Source of the DNA: Methyloglobulus sp.
GTDB lineage: Bacteria > Pseudomonadota > Gammaproteobacteria > Methylococcales > Methylomonadaceae
Direction: 5' to 3'
Assembly (NCBI GenBank): GCA_013140405.1
Contig: JABFSV010000108.1
Location: forward strand, 1 to 5,347
Length of the DNA stretch: 5,347 bases
Both the position numbers and the translations under genes were made by a program. The first letter of the stretch is position 1; the number at the start of each line of letters is the position of its first letter. The notes beneath the pieces are model-generated. The model did not search any database and was not told the origin of the DNA. It worked only from the letters and a program-made list of their open reading frames with translations. Below, piece by piece: positions 1 to 5,322 of the stretch.

Positions 1-177
1 CTAGTTCCTGTTGATTGGAATGAACAATAGAGATGAACAGAAAGCAGTCTAAGTAGGAACTTGCGGAAGCATCTCTCTAAAAGAGGATATAGAAAGTAAC
101 CCCTTCTACCTCCAGTGCATGGAGCTCTCGGTAACTACTCCATGCAGCAGCGATTTAATTGAGAGAGGCGTTTTTTA
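1..177 (+). ncRNA. Candidate structured RNA ending in a T6 run (possibly partial at 5' end)
   Basis: No convincing reading frame covers this stretch, but it carries nested complementary segments. AGTTCCT (3-9) pairs with AGGAACT (55-61). CTCTCT (73-78) pairs with AGAGAG (162-167), and C70/G170 can extend that stem. TGCATGGAG (116-124) pairs perfectly with CTCCATGCA (138-146) around a 13-nt loop. A run of six T (171-176) follows the right arm of the outer stem directly, as expected for a terminated small RNA on the plus strand. Segment 75-85 can also form a small competing hairpin. Five GGA trinucleotides (17, 56, 65, 85, 121) recall CsrA/RsmA-binding RNAs, but they are not consistently in hairpin loops. 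I could not match it to 6S, tmRNA, RNase P, SRP RNA or a known riboswitch. It may equally be the structured end of a mobile element. Confidence 0.28.
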
Positions 178-247
178 GAATACTCTAATCAATAGTAAAC
201 CCTAAAAGACTGCTGGATTTGTTTGAACTCATAAAGGATAGGGGACC

Positions 248-267
248 AAGAAATCTCAGGGTTGTTT
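248..267 (+). repeat. Dispersed 20-bp repeat, copy A
   Basis: AAGAAATCTCAGGGTTGTTT matches 4019-4038 at 19 of 20 positions in the same orientation; the mismatch is G260 versus A4031. It lies inside the minus-strand broken coding fragment, where it encodes part of NNPEIS. Flanks of the two copies do not align further. Origin unknown; it could be the trace of a mobile-element end or of an old duplication. Confidence 0.55.
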
Positions 268-380
268 GCGGGGAGGTTGATTAAGATTTCATACAGTGTT
301 GAGTTGCTCGCCCCCCTTATGGGATTTAACCCACCGCCCCACAGTTTTAGCCACCATAAGGCCACCTGAACAAACAGTTG

Positions 381-420
381 TTGATCGGGCGGCGTTCAAG
401 CCTTAATCAATTTGATCGGG
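381..420. repeat. 9-bp direct repeat flanking a 22-bp insertion
   Basis: TTGATCGGG occurs at 381-389 and again at 412-420, separated by 22 bp. The arrangement resembles a target-site duplication with a short leftover after imprecise excision of a transposable element; a replication-slippage duplication is the alternative. Removing one repeat plus the spacer joins two minus-strand open frames. Confidence 0.5.
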
Positions 421-543
421 TCGCGTTTGGCGAATAGATTCACTGCCAATAGGTGTAGTTAGCGCATAGCTGCTAAAACCGCCATCTTCAATGGCTACCT
501 ACATTAACTATTTTTTCATTTTTATTTTGAAAGACGTGAGAAA

Positions 544-603
544 ATGAAATACACGCAATCAAACATAAACACGGATGTCTATCTCCAAATTAAATCAACC
601 TGA
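544..603 (+). CDS. Possible 19-codon leader ORF overlapping the exporter start
   Basis: ATG at 544 opens a frame reading MKYTQSNINTDVYLQIKST that stops at TGA 601-603, out of frame with and overlapping the first nine codons of the exporter gene. GTGAG lies 4 nt before its ATG and is the nearest Shine-Dalgarno-like element, whereas the exporter ATG at 575 has only a poorly spaced ACGG directly in front. Ribosomes could therefore load here and reach the exporter start by coupling. The peptide resembles no family I know, and a short frame like this may be accidental. Confidence 0.2.
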   Translation: MKYTQSNINTDVYLQIKST

Positions 604-2371
604 CTCAACTAGACACGTATCCTCGCTTAAGGATTTGTGGCCGTTTATACGTCCATATCGTAAAAGAATGGCGCTGGCGTTTGTGTTGCTCTGCCTTGGC
701 TCAGCAACCATATTATTGATTCCTTTGGCTTTTCGTGACCTTATTGATGTTGGTTTTGGGCAACAGCAAAATGTTCGCGGTGGTCTGCTGGGTTCGCTGA
801 GTTTGGACGAACGGTTTGCCGTGCTGTTTGGATTGGCGAGCCTGTGGGCATTAACCATTGCGGCGCGTTATTACACCGTGAGTTGGGTGGGTGAGCGGGT
901 AACTGCGGATTTACGCAGTGCGGTTTATGCGCGGGTTTTGCTGCAATCTTCACAATTTTTCGAGACCTTACAAACGGGCGAAGTGTTATCGCGCCTGACA
1001 GGTGACACTACCTTGGTTCAGACAGTGGTCGGCAGTTCCATTTCGATGGGATTACGAAGCTTGTTTCAATTTGTCGGCGGCATGGTTATGCTCGCGGTGA
1101 CTAGCTTTTATCTATTTTCGTTGAATCTAGGCTTGATGGCAATACTGATAATTCCTATTTTAGCTATTGGCCGTAAAGTAAAAAAACTCTCCCGTGAGTC
1201 GCAGGACAAAATTGCCGATGCCTCGGCATTGGCTGGCGAAATTCTTAATGCTGTACCGACAGTTCAAGCTTATACACAAGAACAGCGTGAAACCCAGCGC
1301 TTTACTGATAGCGCAGAAGTTAGCTTCATAACGGCAATCCGGCGTAGCCGTGTACGTGCGTCGTTGACGGCACTTATAATCATGGCGGTGATGAGCACCA
1401 TTATTTTTGTGCTGTGGATTGGTGCGAACTTGGTGCACGCAGGCAGTATGACGGGTGGACAACTGACTTCTTTCATACTCTATGCGGCTTTGGTGGCAGG
1501 TGGCGTAAGCACTATGGCAGAAGTTTGGGGTGATGTGATGCGTGCAGCAGGTGCAACTGGGCGCTTACTGGAACTGCTCCATGCTAAGTCCGCCATTGTC
1601 GAAACCAAGATTCCTCAACCACTACCACAACGCGGAAAAGCTGATATTCAATTTGAGAATGTCACCTTCCGTTATCCGTCGCGACTTCAAACTGCCGCAC
1701 TTGATGACATTACGCTCAACATAGCATCTGGTGAAAGCGTCGCGCTAGTCGGGCCTTCTGGAGCAGGTAAGACCACCTTGTTCCAACTGTTATTGCGCTT
1801 TTATGATGCCGCGCAAGGCACTATCCGTTTTAATGGGCAAGACATCCGCCAACTTTCCTTGCATGACTTACGTAACAATATTGCCATCGTGCCGCAAGAT
1901 TCAGTGATCTTTTCCGCTAATGCCCTGGAGAATATTCGTTATGGCCGCCCTAATGCCAGCGATAATGAAGTCATGGCTGCCGCCAAATCAGCACAGGTAG
2001 AAGAATTCATCAGCCGTTTACCAGAAGGCTATCAAACCTTTCTGGGCGAACGCGGCACCCGCTTGTCGGGTGGGCAACGCCAACGCATCGCCATTGCGCG
2101 TGCCATTTTGAAAAATGCGCCACTTTTGCTGTTAGATGAAGCCACCAGCGCATTAGATGCAGAATCCGAAATTCTCGTGCAAGAAGGCCTGGATGCTGCG
2201 ATGCAAGGCCGTACCACCCTCGTCATTGCCCACCGGCTAGCTACGGTGAAGAAGGTCAACCGTGTCATCGTCTTAAATCAAGGACGTATCGTCGAAATTG
2301 GATCGCCGGACGATTTACTCAAACAGAGCGGTTTGTACGCCAAGCTCGCCAGCATGCAATTTACCCTTTAA
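575..2371 (+). CDS. MsbA-related half-size ABC exporter (permease fused to ATPase)
   Basis: This is a complete 598-residue inner-membrane ABC exporter half-transporter that would work as a homodimer. Residues 1-22 are a soluble lead-in to LWPFIRPYRKR. Six membrane helices follow at roughly 33-53, 80-100, 155-177, 178-198, 262-283 and 296-316 (type-I exporter domain). The nucleotide-binding domain starts near 357. It carries the A-loop tyrosine Y367, Walker A GPSGAGKT (393-400, K399), Q-loop Q441, the GERG X-loop (491-494), signature LSGGQ (497-501), Walker B LLLLDE (517-522, catalytic E522), D-loop SALD (525-528) and H-loop H553. No key residue is missing, so it should hydrolyse ATP. Length and motif spacing fit the MsbA-related subfamily known as TIGR02204, from memory of that family. 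Lipid, lipopeptide or hydrophobic-drug export is plausible; the substrate cannot be told from sequence. True MsbA is usually followed by lpxK, which is absent here, so I do not assign msbA. The ATG at 575 has a weak ribosome site; the next Met (residue 32) would cut into the first helix. Confidence 0.95.
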   Translation: MSISKLNQPDSTRHVSSLKDLWPFIRPYRKRMALAFVLLCLGSATILLIPLAFRDLIDVGFGQQQNVRGGLLGSLSLDERFAVLFGLASLWALTIAARYYTVSWVGERVTADLRSAVYARVLLQSSQFFETLQTGEVLSRLTGDTTLVQTVVGSSISMGLRSLFQFVGGMVMLAVTSFYLFSLNLGLMAILIIPILAIGRKVKKLSRESQDKIADASALAGEILNAVPTVQAYTQEQRETQRFTDSAEVSFITAIRRSRVRASLTALIIMAVMSTIIFVLWIGANLVHAGSMTGGQLTSFILYAALVAGGVSTMAEVWGDVMRAAGATGRLLELLHAKSAIVETKIPQPLPQRGKADIQFENVTFRYPSRLQTAALDDITLNIASGESVALVGPSGAGKTTLFQLLLRFYDAAQGTIRFNGQDIRQLSLHDLRNNIAIVPQDSVIFSANALENIRYGRPNASDNEVMAAAKSAQVEEFISRLPEGYQTFLGERGTRLSGGQRQRIAIARAILKNAPLLLLDEATSALDAESEILVQEGLDAAMQGRTTLVIAHRLATVKKVNRVIVLNQGRIVEIGSPDDLLKQSGLYAKLASMQFTL

Positions 2372-2634
2372 TAAAGCAATCTCTAAAAAGTTGAGCGAGG
2401 CCGTGAGCAAACCGTATTGAAACTGGTTTGATGAAAACGTCATGCTCTTTGCCGTTAGCACTTATCAAAATTAATTACTATGAAGCACGATTCAAAAGCA
2501 GCACCAAGTCTGGTTTTATATCTTTCTCATGGTGGTGGGCTTTTCTTACTTGACGATAAAGGCCATCAAGACCTAGTTGATTTCTGTAGGTAAATATTGG
2601 GAAAAATAGCGAGCCTTAGTTTGGTAAGACAATA
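2372..2634. other. Convergent intergenic region between exporter and amidase genes
   Basis: Both flanking genes point into this gap, so a bidirectional terminator would be expected. The only hairpin I find is CAAACC (2408-2413) with GGTTTG (2425-2430), which has no following T-run and is a poor terminator candidate. No stem-plus-T-run follows the amidase stop on the minus strand either. Most of the right half is taken by the dioxygenase-like fragment at 2480-2593. Confidence 0.6.
2480..2593 (+). pseudogene. N-terminal fragment of a LigB/DODA-type extradiol dioxygenase
   Basis: A 37-codon frame starts MKHDSKAAPSLVLYLSHGGG and continues LFLLDDKGHQDLVDFCR to TAA at 2591-2593. Class III extradiol dioxygenases of the YgiD/DODA group begin with a similar short strand followed by (S/G)HG-type glycines and a phrase like PLLGDxGH; the His of that motif (H17 here) is a ligand of the active-site metal in that family. 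Intact members run to about 260 residues and continue with a SAHWE-like motif, which I do not find downstream in any frame. There is no good ribosome site before the ATG. The simplest reading is a gene truncated by deletion after about 37 codons, its remainder lost next to the amidase gene. Family assignment rests on a short motif and is from memory. Confidence 0.5.
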
Positions 2635-3888
2635 CTACAACTTCGCCATTCTGGCGGTTTCAGAAGGTTCCATTTGTTCAAAATAATGAATTACCCCTTT
2701 GAAAATGGCATTTGCCATTTTAGTTTGGTAACGGTGGCTCATTAAATTAAGCTCATCCGATGGATTCGAGATATAAGCTGTTTCGACCAGAATGGAGGGG
2801 ATATCCGGTGATTTCAATACCGCAAAACCGGCATTTTGCACAGTGTTATAGTGCAGATCCCCAATGTTTTTAAAATTTTTCAATACCTTATCGGCAAGGC
2901 TTATACTCGCCTGTTGGGTTGCCGTTTGTGACAAATCCAACAACACCGAAGCCAGCACTTCATCTTTATCATCCAGGTTGACCCCACCTACCCTTTCCTT
3001 AGCGTTTTCGCTATTAGCCAGCCATCGGGCGGCTTCGTTTGATGCGCCATTTCGGGATAAGGTATAGACGGAAGCGCCATTCACATCGGGATTATTGTAA
3101 GCATCGGCATGGATCGAAATAAATAAATCAGCATTAGCTTGGCGGGCAATTTTCATTCTTTCCCGTAGCCCAACGTAATAATCACCATTGCGTACCAATT
3201 TCGCCTTCATTCCAGACTGCCCGTTGATTAATGCTTGCAGTTTTTTTGCGATTGCCAAGGTCACTTGTTTTTCTAAAGTTCCATTTGAGCCTTTTGCGCC
3301 TGGATCATCACCACCATGCCCTGCATCAATTGCGACAATAAAACGTTTTTTATTCGCCACATTTTTGTTTTTGGAATGAGAGGTTTTTGCAGTTTCAATT
3401 TGCTCATCAGAACCATTTGATTGGTTACTGGAGGCATGAGCCAATTTTTCTGGCACTTTCTTGGTCTTATCAACCGATGTTGAGTCCTGTTTGCTAAGTA
3501 AATCAACAACCAAGTGACGGTTATCAGAGTTATTGGTAGCCAATTTGTGGCTTTTTGCGGAAACCGCTTGTTTTAAGTCGATGACTATCCGCAAATCAGA
3601 GCCATTTTTTGTCGCCGCACGGACATGTGCAAACAAGGGGTGTGATGCTGATGGTTGCCCCAACGTACGTTCTGCTTGGGCATTTTTGACATCAATGACC
3701 AATCGGGATGGATTGTCTAGCACAAAAACTCGGTGCTTGGGGGAGTCCGTCACAGCCAATACTATTTTAGATTTGTTAATTTCGTTCGCGTAACGTACTG
3801 AGCTAACACGTATTTGTTGTGCATAACTCTGCGATGCCGAGAGTACCAGGACGATAAAAACAAAAAATATTTTTTTAAAACCCCACAT
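2635..3888 (-). CDS. Periplasmic N-acetylmuramoyl-L-alanine amidase (AMIN plus Amidase_3, AmiB/AmiC type)
   Basis: It cleaves the bond between N-acetylmuramic acid and the peptide stem to split septal peptidoglycan during cell separation. I choose ATG at 3888 (417 residues), because GGA lies seven bases upstream and the protein then begins MWGFKKIFFVFIVLVLSASQ, a typical Sec signal likely cut after SYA. The frame also allows GTG at 3900, four residues longer, which lacks a ribosome site. Numbering from that GTG: the AMIN domain (peptidoglycan/septum targeting) spans about 30-135, a Ser/Lys/Asn-rich linker 137-185, and the Amidase_3 domain 187-410. Zinc ligands are H195 (DAGHGG), E210 (TLEK) and H264 (SIHAD); the catalytic glutamate is E373 (VETAYISNP). 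Region 284-345, with GGVNLDDKDEVLASVLLDLS, corresponds to the autoinhibitory insertion of AmiB/AmiC enzymes, implying activation by an EnvC- or NlpD-like partner not encoded here. Unlike many relatives it has no C-terminal LysM domain and no twin-arginine signal. The usual tsaE and mutL neighbours are absent. Confidence 0.93.
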   Translation of the reverse strand: MWGFKKIFFVFIVLVLSASQSYAQQIRVSSVRYANEINKSKIVLAVTDSPKHRVFVLDNPSRLVIDVKNAQAERTLGQPSASHPLFAHVRAATKNGSDLRIVIDLKQAVSAKSHKLATNNSDNRHLVVDLLSKQDSTSVDKTKKVPEKLAHASSNQSNGSDEQIETAKTSHSKNKNVANKKRFIVAIDAGHGGDDPGAKGSNGTLEKQVTLAIAKKLQALINGQSGMKAKLVRNGDYYVGLRERMKIARQANADLFISIHADAYNNPDVNGASVYTLSRNGASNEAARWLANSENAKERVGGVNLDDKDEVLASVLLDLSQTATQQASISLADKVLKNFKNIGDLHYNTVQNAGFAVLKSPDIPSILVETAYISNPSDELNLMSHRYQTKMANAIFKGVIHYFEQMEPSETARMAKL

Positions 3889-3920
3889 GGCACAATCCAC
3901 AAAGCGATAATATGGATTAG

Positions 3921-3948
3921 ATTATAGCAATATGTTATTGTTTTTAAA
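3921..3948 (-). promoter_or_regulatory. Extended -10 sigma-70-type promoter for the amidase gene
   Basis: On the minus strand, TGCTATAAT contains a perfect TATAAT (3926-3921) with the extended -10 TG one base upstream. A four-of-six -35 match, TTTAAA, lies at 3948-3943 with a 16-bp spacer. Transcription would start near 3914, giving a leader of about 26 nt to the ATG at 3888. The surrounding sequence is strongly AT-rich, as is common upstream of promoters. Confidence 0.6.
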
Positions 3949-4018
3949 TACTAGCTAAAAAATATTTTTAATAATAAAAAATTGGCATTGCTAATTAACT
4001 ACAGATAATCTCATTTGT

Positions 4019-4038
4019 AAGAAATCTCAGAGTTGTTT
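4019..4038 (+). repeat. Dispersed 20-bp repeat, copy B
   Basis: AAGAAATCTCAGAGTTGTTT is the partner of 248-267 (19 of 20 identical, same orientation). It lies just upstream of the transposase remnant, between it and the amidase promoter. It could mark the old left boundary of the insertion element, though no matching inverted copy was found on the element's right side. Confidence 0.55.
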
Positions 4039-4064
4039 ACATTTAAGGTATGTGTCTGGTTTAG

Positions 4065-4280
4065 TGTAACCACATCATCAATGGCGCTTACCATGTGCAA
4101 AACGTCAACGCTTACCACAATCGGTTCAAGCAGTGGTTGGCACGCTTCCACGACGTGGCAACCCATTACCTGCCAAACTACCTAGGCTGGCGGCAGGCTT
4201 TTGAACAGCACCGCCAAATCGAACCGGAAACACGATTGAACGCGGCGCTGGGGAGTTTTCAATATTTAACGGTGACATAG
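4065..4280 (+). pseudogene. C-terminal remnant of an IS1595-like transposase
   Basis: The frame is open from just after TAG 4062-4064 to TAG 4278-4280. From about 4083 it reads [19 protein letters not shown], then [16 protein letters not shown], and ends [10 protein letters not shown]. The NAYHxRxKxWxxRFxGVATxYLxNYLGW pattern is the familiar C-terminal stretch of IS1595-superfamily (ISXO2-like) DDE transposases, recalled from that family. About 65-70 residues remain of a protein that is normally around 300 long; the helix-turn-helix/zinc-ribbon and the catalytic acidic residues are gone. A GTG at 4095 is inside the conserved part and is unlikely to be a true start. The codon use and higher GC than the flanks fit a foreign insertion. 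No terminal inverted repeat or target duplication could be delimited. Confidence 0.75.
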
Positions 4281-4293
4281 CACGATAGAATGG

Positions 4294-4363
4294 CATTGTT
4301 CCCTGCAATTATCCGAAACAATGGGAATGCAAGTTGAGGTTTCCAAACTCTAGGGTTGGAAAC
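4294..4363. repeat. Two adjacent inverted repeats between transposase remnant and the minus-strand operon
   Basis: CATTGTT (4294-4300) pairs with AACAATG (4317-4323), with an alternative bulged pairing using GGGAATGC (4324-4331 region). GTTTCCAA (4339-4346) pairs with TTGGAAAC (4356-4363). Neither stem is followed by a T-run on either strand, so they are not standard terminators. They could still end transcripts of the minus-strand genes (stop at 4400) weakly, or represent the right end of the decayed insertion element. Confidence 0.4.
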
Positions 4364-4399
4364 AGACTCTCGCGGTCTTATTTAGATTAATAAGTAGGC

Positions 4400-4954
4400 T
4401 TAATTTAGCAGGAACTGGCTTTTATTCTGGTCAATTAACTTTAAGGTATTTTCAGGCAATTTTTCACCCAGCATTCCTGCACTACAAAGGCGAGTTTCTT
4501 CATGTACAGTCGTCATGAATGTGATAAGTTGCGCTTCATATTTGATTTTATCTTCTTGAGTTTCCGCTTCCCACATCATGTTCAATAGTGATTTGGCATG
4601 ATGGTGGATAGTATGGGCAATCGCATCGGGAAGATGGGCATAACTGGTTTGTATTGCCAGCTTGAGCTGATTTAACGACTCCAGATATTGTTGATAATCT
4701 TTGACATCTTCATTGCAACGGGTTTTCAACATGGCAAGTTCGGCCTGTTGCCGTGTTTTCAACAAGGCGATTTCATGTGTTAACTGGCTGCTTTTTTTGG
4801 CTAACTCTGCCTCCAGTTGTTTCTCAGCAATAAGTCGGGCATGAGAAAGCTTTATCTGCTGATCTTGATTTTCGGTTTGCCAAAGCAGATTCTTATCCTT
4901 GACCGCATGGATAAGATTAACAATATTATGAATGTGGTCTTTTAGGCTTTTCAT
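4400..4954 (-). CDS. Soluble coiled-coil protein of unknown function
   Basis: This 184-residue protein matches no family I can name. It has no signal peptide and no membrane segment, so it is probably cytoplasmic. Residues about 25-105 are rich in Leu, Lys, Glu and Gln with no Pro or Gly and should form a long coiled coil. Within it EIALLKTR (61-68) and ELAMLKTR (72-79) repeat with an 11-residue period. After the single break at P109 come a His-rich helix (AHTIHHHAKSL, 113-123) and a further helical part, with Pro/Gly only near the end (LGEKLPENT). ATG 4954 overlaps the stop of the upstream gene as ATGA and has no clear ribosome site of its own, which indicates translational coupling with the membrane protein before it. 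The two products therefore probably work together, perhaps with this one docked to the partner's basic cytoplasmic tail; that is inference. Confidence 0.8.
   Translation of the reverse strand: MKSLKDHIHNIVNLIHAVKDKNLLWQTENQDQQIKLSHARLIAEKQLEAELAKKSSQLTHEIALLKTRQQAELAMLKTRCNEDVKDYQQYLESLNQLKLAIQTSYAHLPDAIAHTIHHHAKSLLNMMWEAETQEDKIKYEAQLITFMTTVHEETRLCSAGMLGEKLPENTLKLIDQNKSQFLLN
4719..4774 (-). repeat. 33-bp-period tandem duplication within the coiled-coil gene
   Basis: Segments 4719-4741 and 4752-4774 match at 19 of 23 positions with a 33-bp offset, and they encode the two 11-residue units EIALLKTR and ELAMLKTR. The nucleotide similarity indicates a relatively recent in-frame duplication that lengthened the coiled coil by one unit, rather than only protein-level heptad regularity. 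Confidence 0.55.
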
Positions 4955-5322
4955 GGTTTTGCAGATTTTTGGTCATCCTTTGTTAGCAAATGCTTTCGCT
5001 TTTGTTGGTTGACATAGAGTAAGCGAGCCTTTTTAAATTGGAAAATCTGATTGAGCCTATTTCTGCGTCCAGTATAAAACAACAATTGCCGTTCCATGCG
5101 TTGTCTGCCCGAAAAATATTCGCAAAAAGCGGTAATACTTAACTTACCCACCAACATTAACCCCGATAAAGCTATTAGGGAAAAAGCGCATAACAAGGTA
5201 ATTGCACCAAGTTCTGTCGCCTGTACAGCAAGATTTGTTATCGATAGTTGATCGAGGACAATTGCCAGCAAGAAACTGACAATAGCCCCACATACCAATA
5301 ATAATGAAAATCTGATAATCAA
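4951..5322 (-). CDS. Small two-helix membrane protein of unknown function (5' end uncertain)
   Basis: The protein is 123 residues long if it starts at TTG 5322. Two membrane helices lie at about 3-23 and 38-59, joined by a short loop with one Asp and one Glu and no Lys or Arg. A strongly basic tail follows (about 72-123: GRQRMERQ, GRRNRLNQ, FKKAR, QQKRKHLL). By the positive-inside rule both termini face the cytoplasm. No catalytic motif or known domain is recognisable. The start is doubtful: no ATG occurs before residue 56 of the frame, no ribosome site precedes the TTG, and the frame stays open through eight more codons to the window edge, so the gene may begin outside. Alternatively TTG overlaps the TGA of a further upstream gene (TTGA at 5322-5319), mirroring the ATGA overlap with the next gene. 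It is the first visible member of a coupled pair with the coiled-coil protein. Confidence 0.75.
   Translation of the reverse strand: MIIRFSLLLVCGAIVSFLLAIVLDQLSITNLAVQATELGAITLLCAFSLIALSGLMLVGKLSITAFCEYFSGRQRMERQLLFYTGRRNRLNQIFQFKKARLLYVNQQKRKHLLTKDDQKSAKP

Larger units (their letters stand above)
189..498 (-). pseudogene. Broken coding fragment of unknown family, frameshifted by a 31-bp insertion
   Basis: Two minus-strand open stretches in different frames join if 31 bp are removed. The first (498 down to 412) reads VAIEDGGFSSYALTTPIG and ends in QTRPDQ. The second (389 down to 189) continues as QLFVQVALWWLKLWGGGLNP, then STLYEILINLPANNPEISW, and ends ...SFRVYY-stop at 189-191. The junction coincides with the 9-bp direct repeat at 381-389 and 412-420, so deleting one repeat copy plus the spacer restores a single frame of about 93 codons. 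As it stands, the first frame hits TAA inside the insertion and the second has an in-frame TGA just before TPPDQQ. An in-frame TAG lies immediately upstream (501-499), and no standard start codon is visible, so the N terminus is also missing. I do not recognise the family. The residue mix (Trp/Leu-rich, then an amphipathic part) looks protein-like, but a chance open frame of this size is possible. Confidence 0.35.

Noticed and set aside
388..402. GTTCAAGCC resembling a tRNA T-loop
   Set aside because: The flanking bases do not form a 5-bp T stem, and no acceptor or anticodon arm can be drawn around it.
277..410. Inverted repeat TTGATTAAG (277-285) / CTTAATCAA (402-410), with a second dyad CCTTATGG (315-322) / CCATAAGG (354-361) inside, possibly a miniature transposable element
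   Set aside because: The arms are only 8-9 bp, one arm lies within the 22-bp spacer of the direct repeat, and no target duplication flanks the pair.
527..555. TTGAAA as a -35 element for the exporter gene
   Set aside because: At a 17-bp spacing the -10 hexamer is TACACG, only three of six matches, and it would lie inside the leader ORF.
1160..1476. Antisense open frames of 68-100 codons within the exporter gene
   Set aside because: They lie opposite a complete, motif-rich exporter frame and show no recognisable protein features; they are by-products of its codon use.
2408..2430. CAAACC/GGTTTG hairpin as exporter terminator
   Set aside because: Six-bp stem, 11-nt loop and no T-run after it on either strand.
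4011..4094. Minus-strand 27-codon frame ([15 protein letters not shown]...)
   Set aside because: It is short, has no ribosome site, recognisable motif or neighbour link, and its beginning is antisense to the transposase remnant.
4126..4308. Minus-strand 60-codon open frame opposite the transposase remnant
   Set aside because: The plus strand carries clear conserved transposase residues over the same bases, while this frame shows none.
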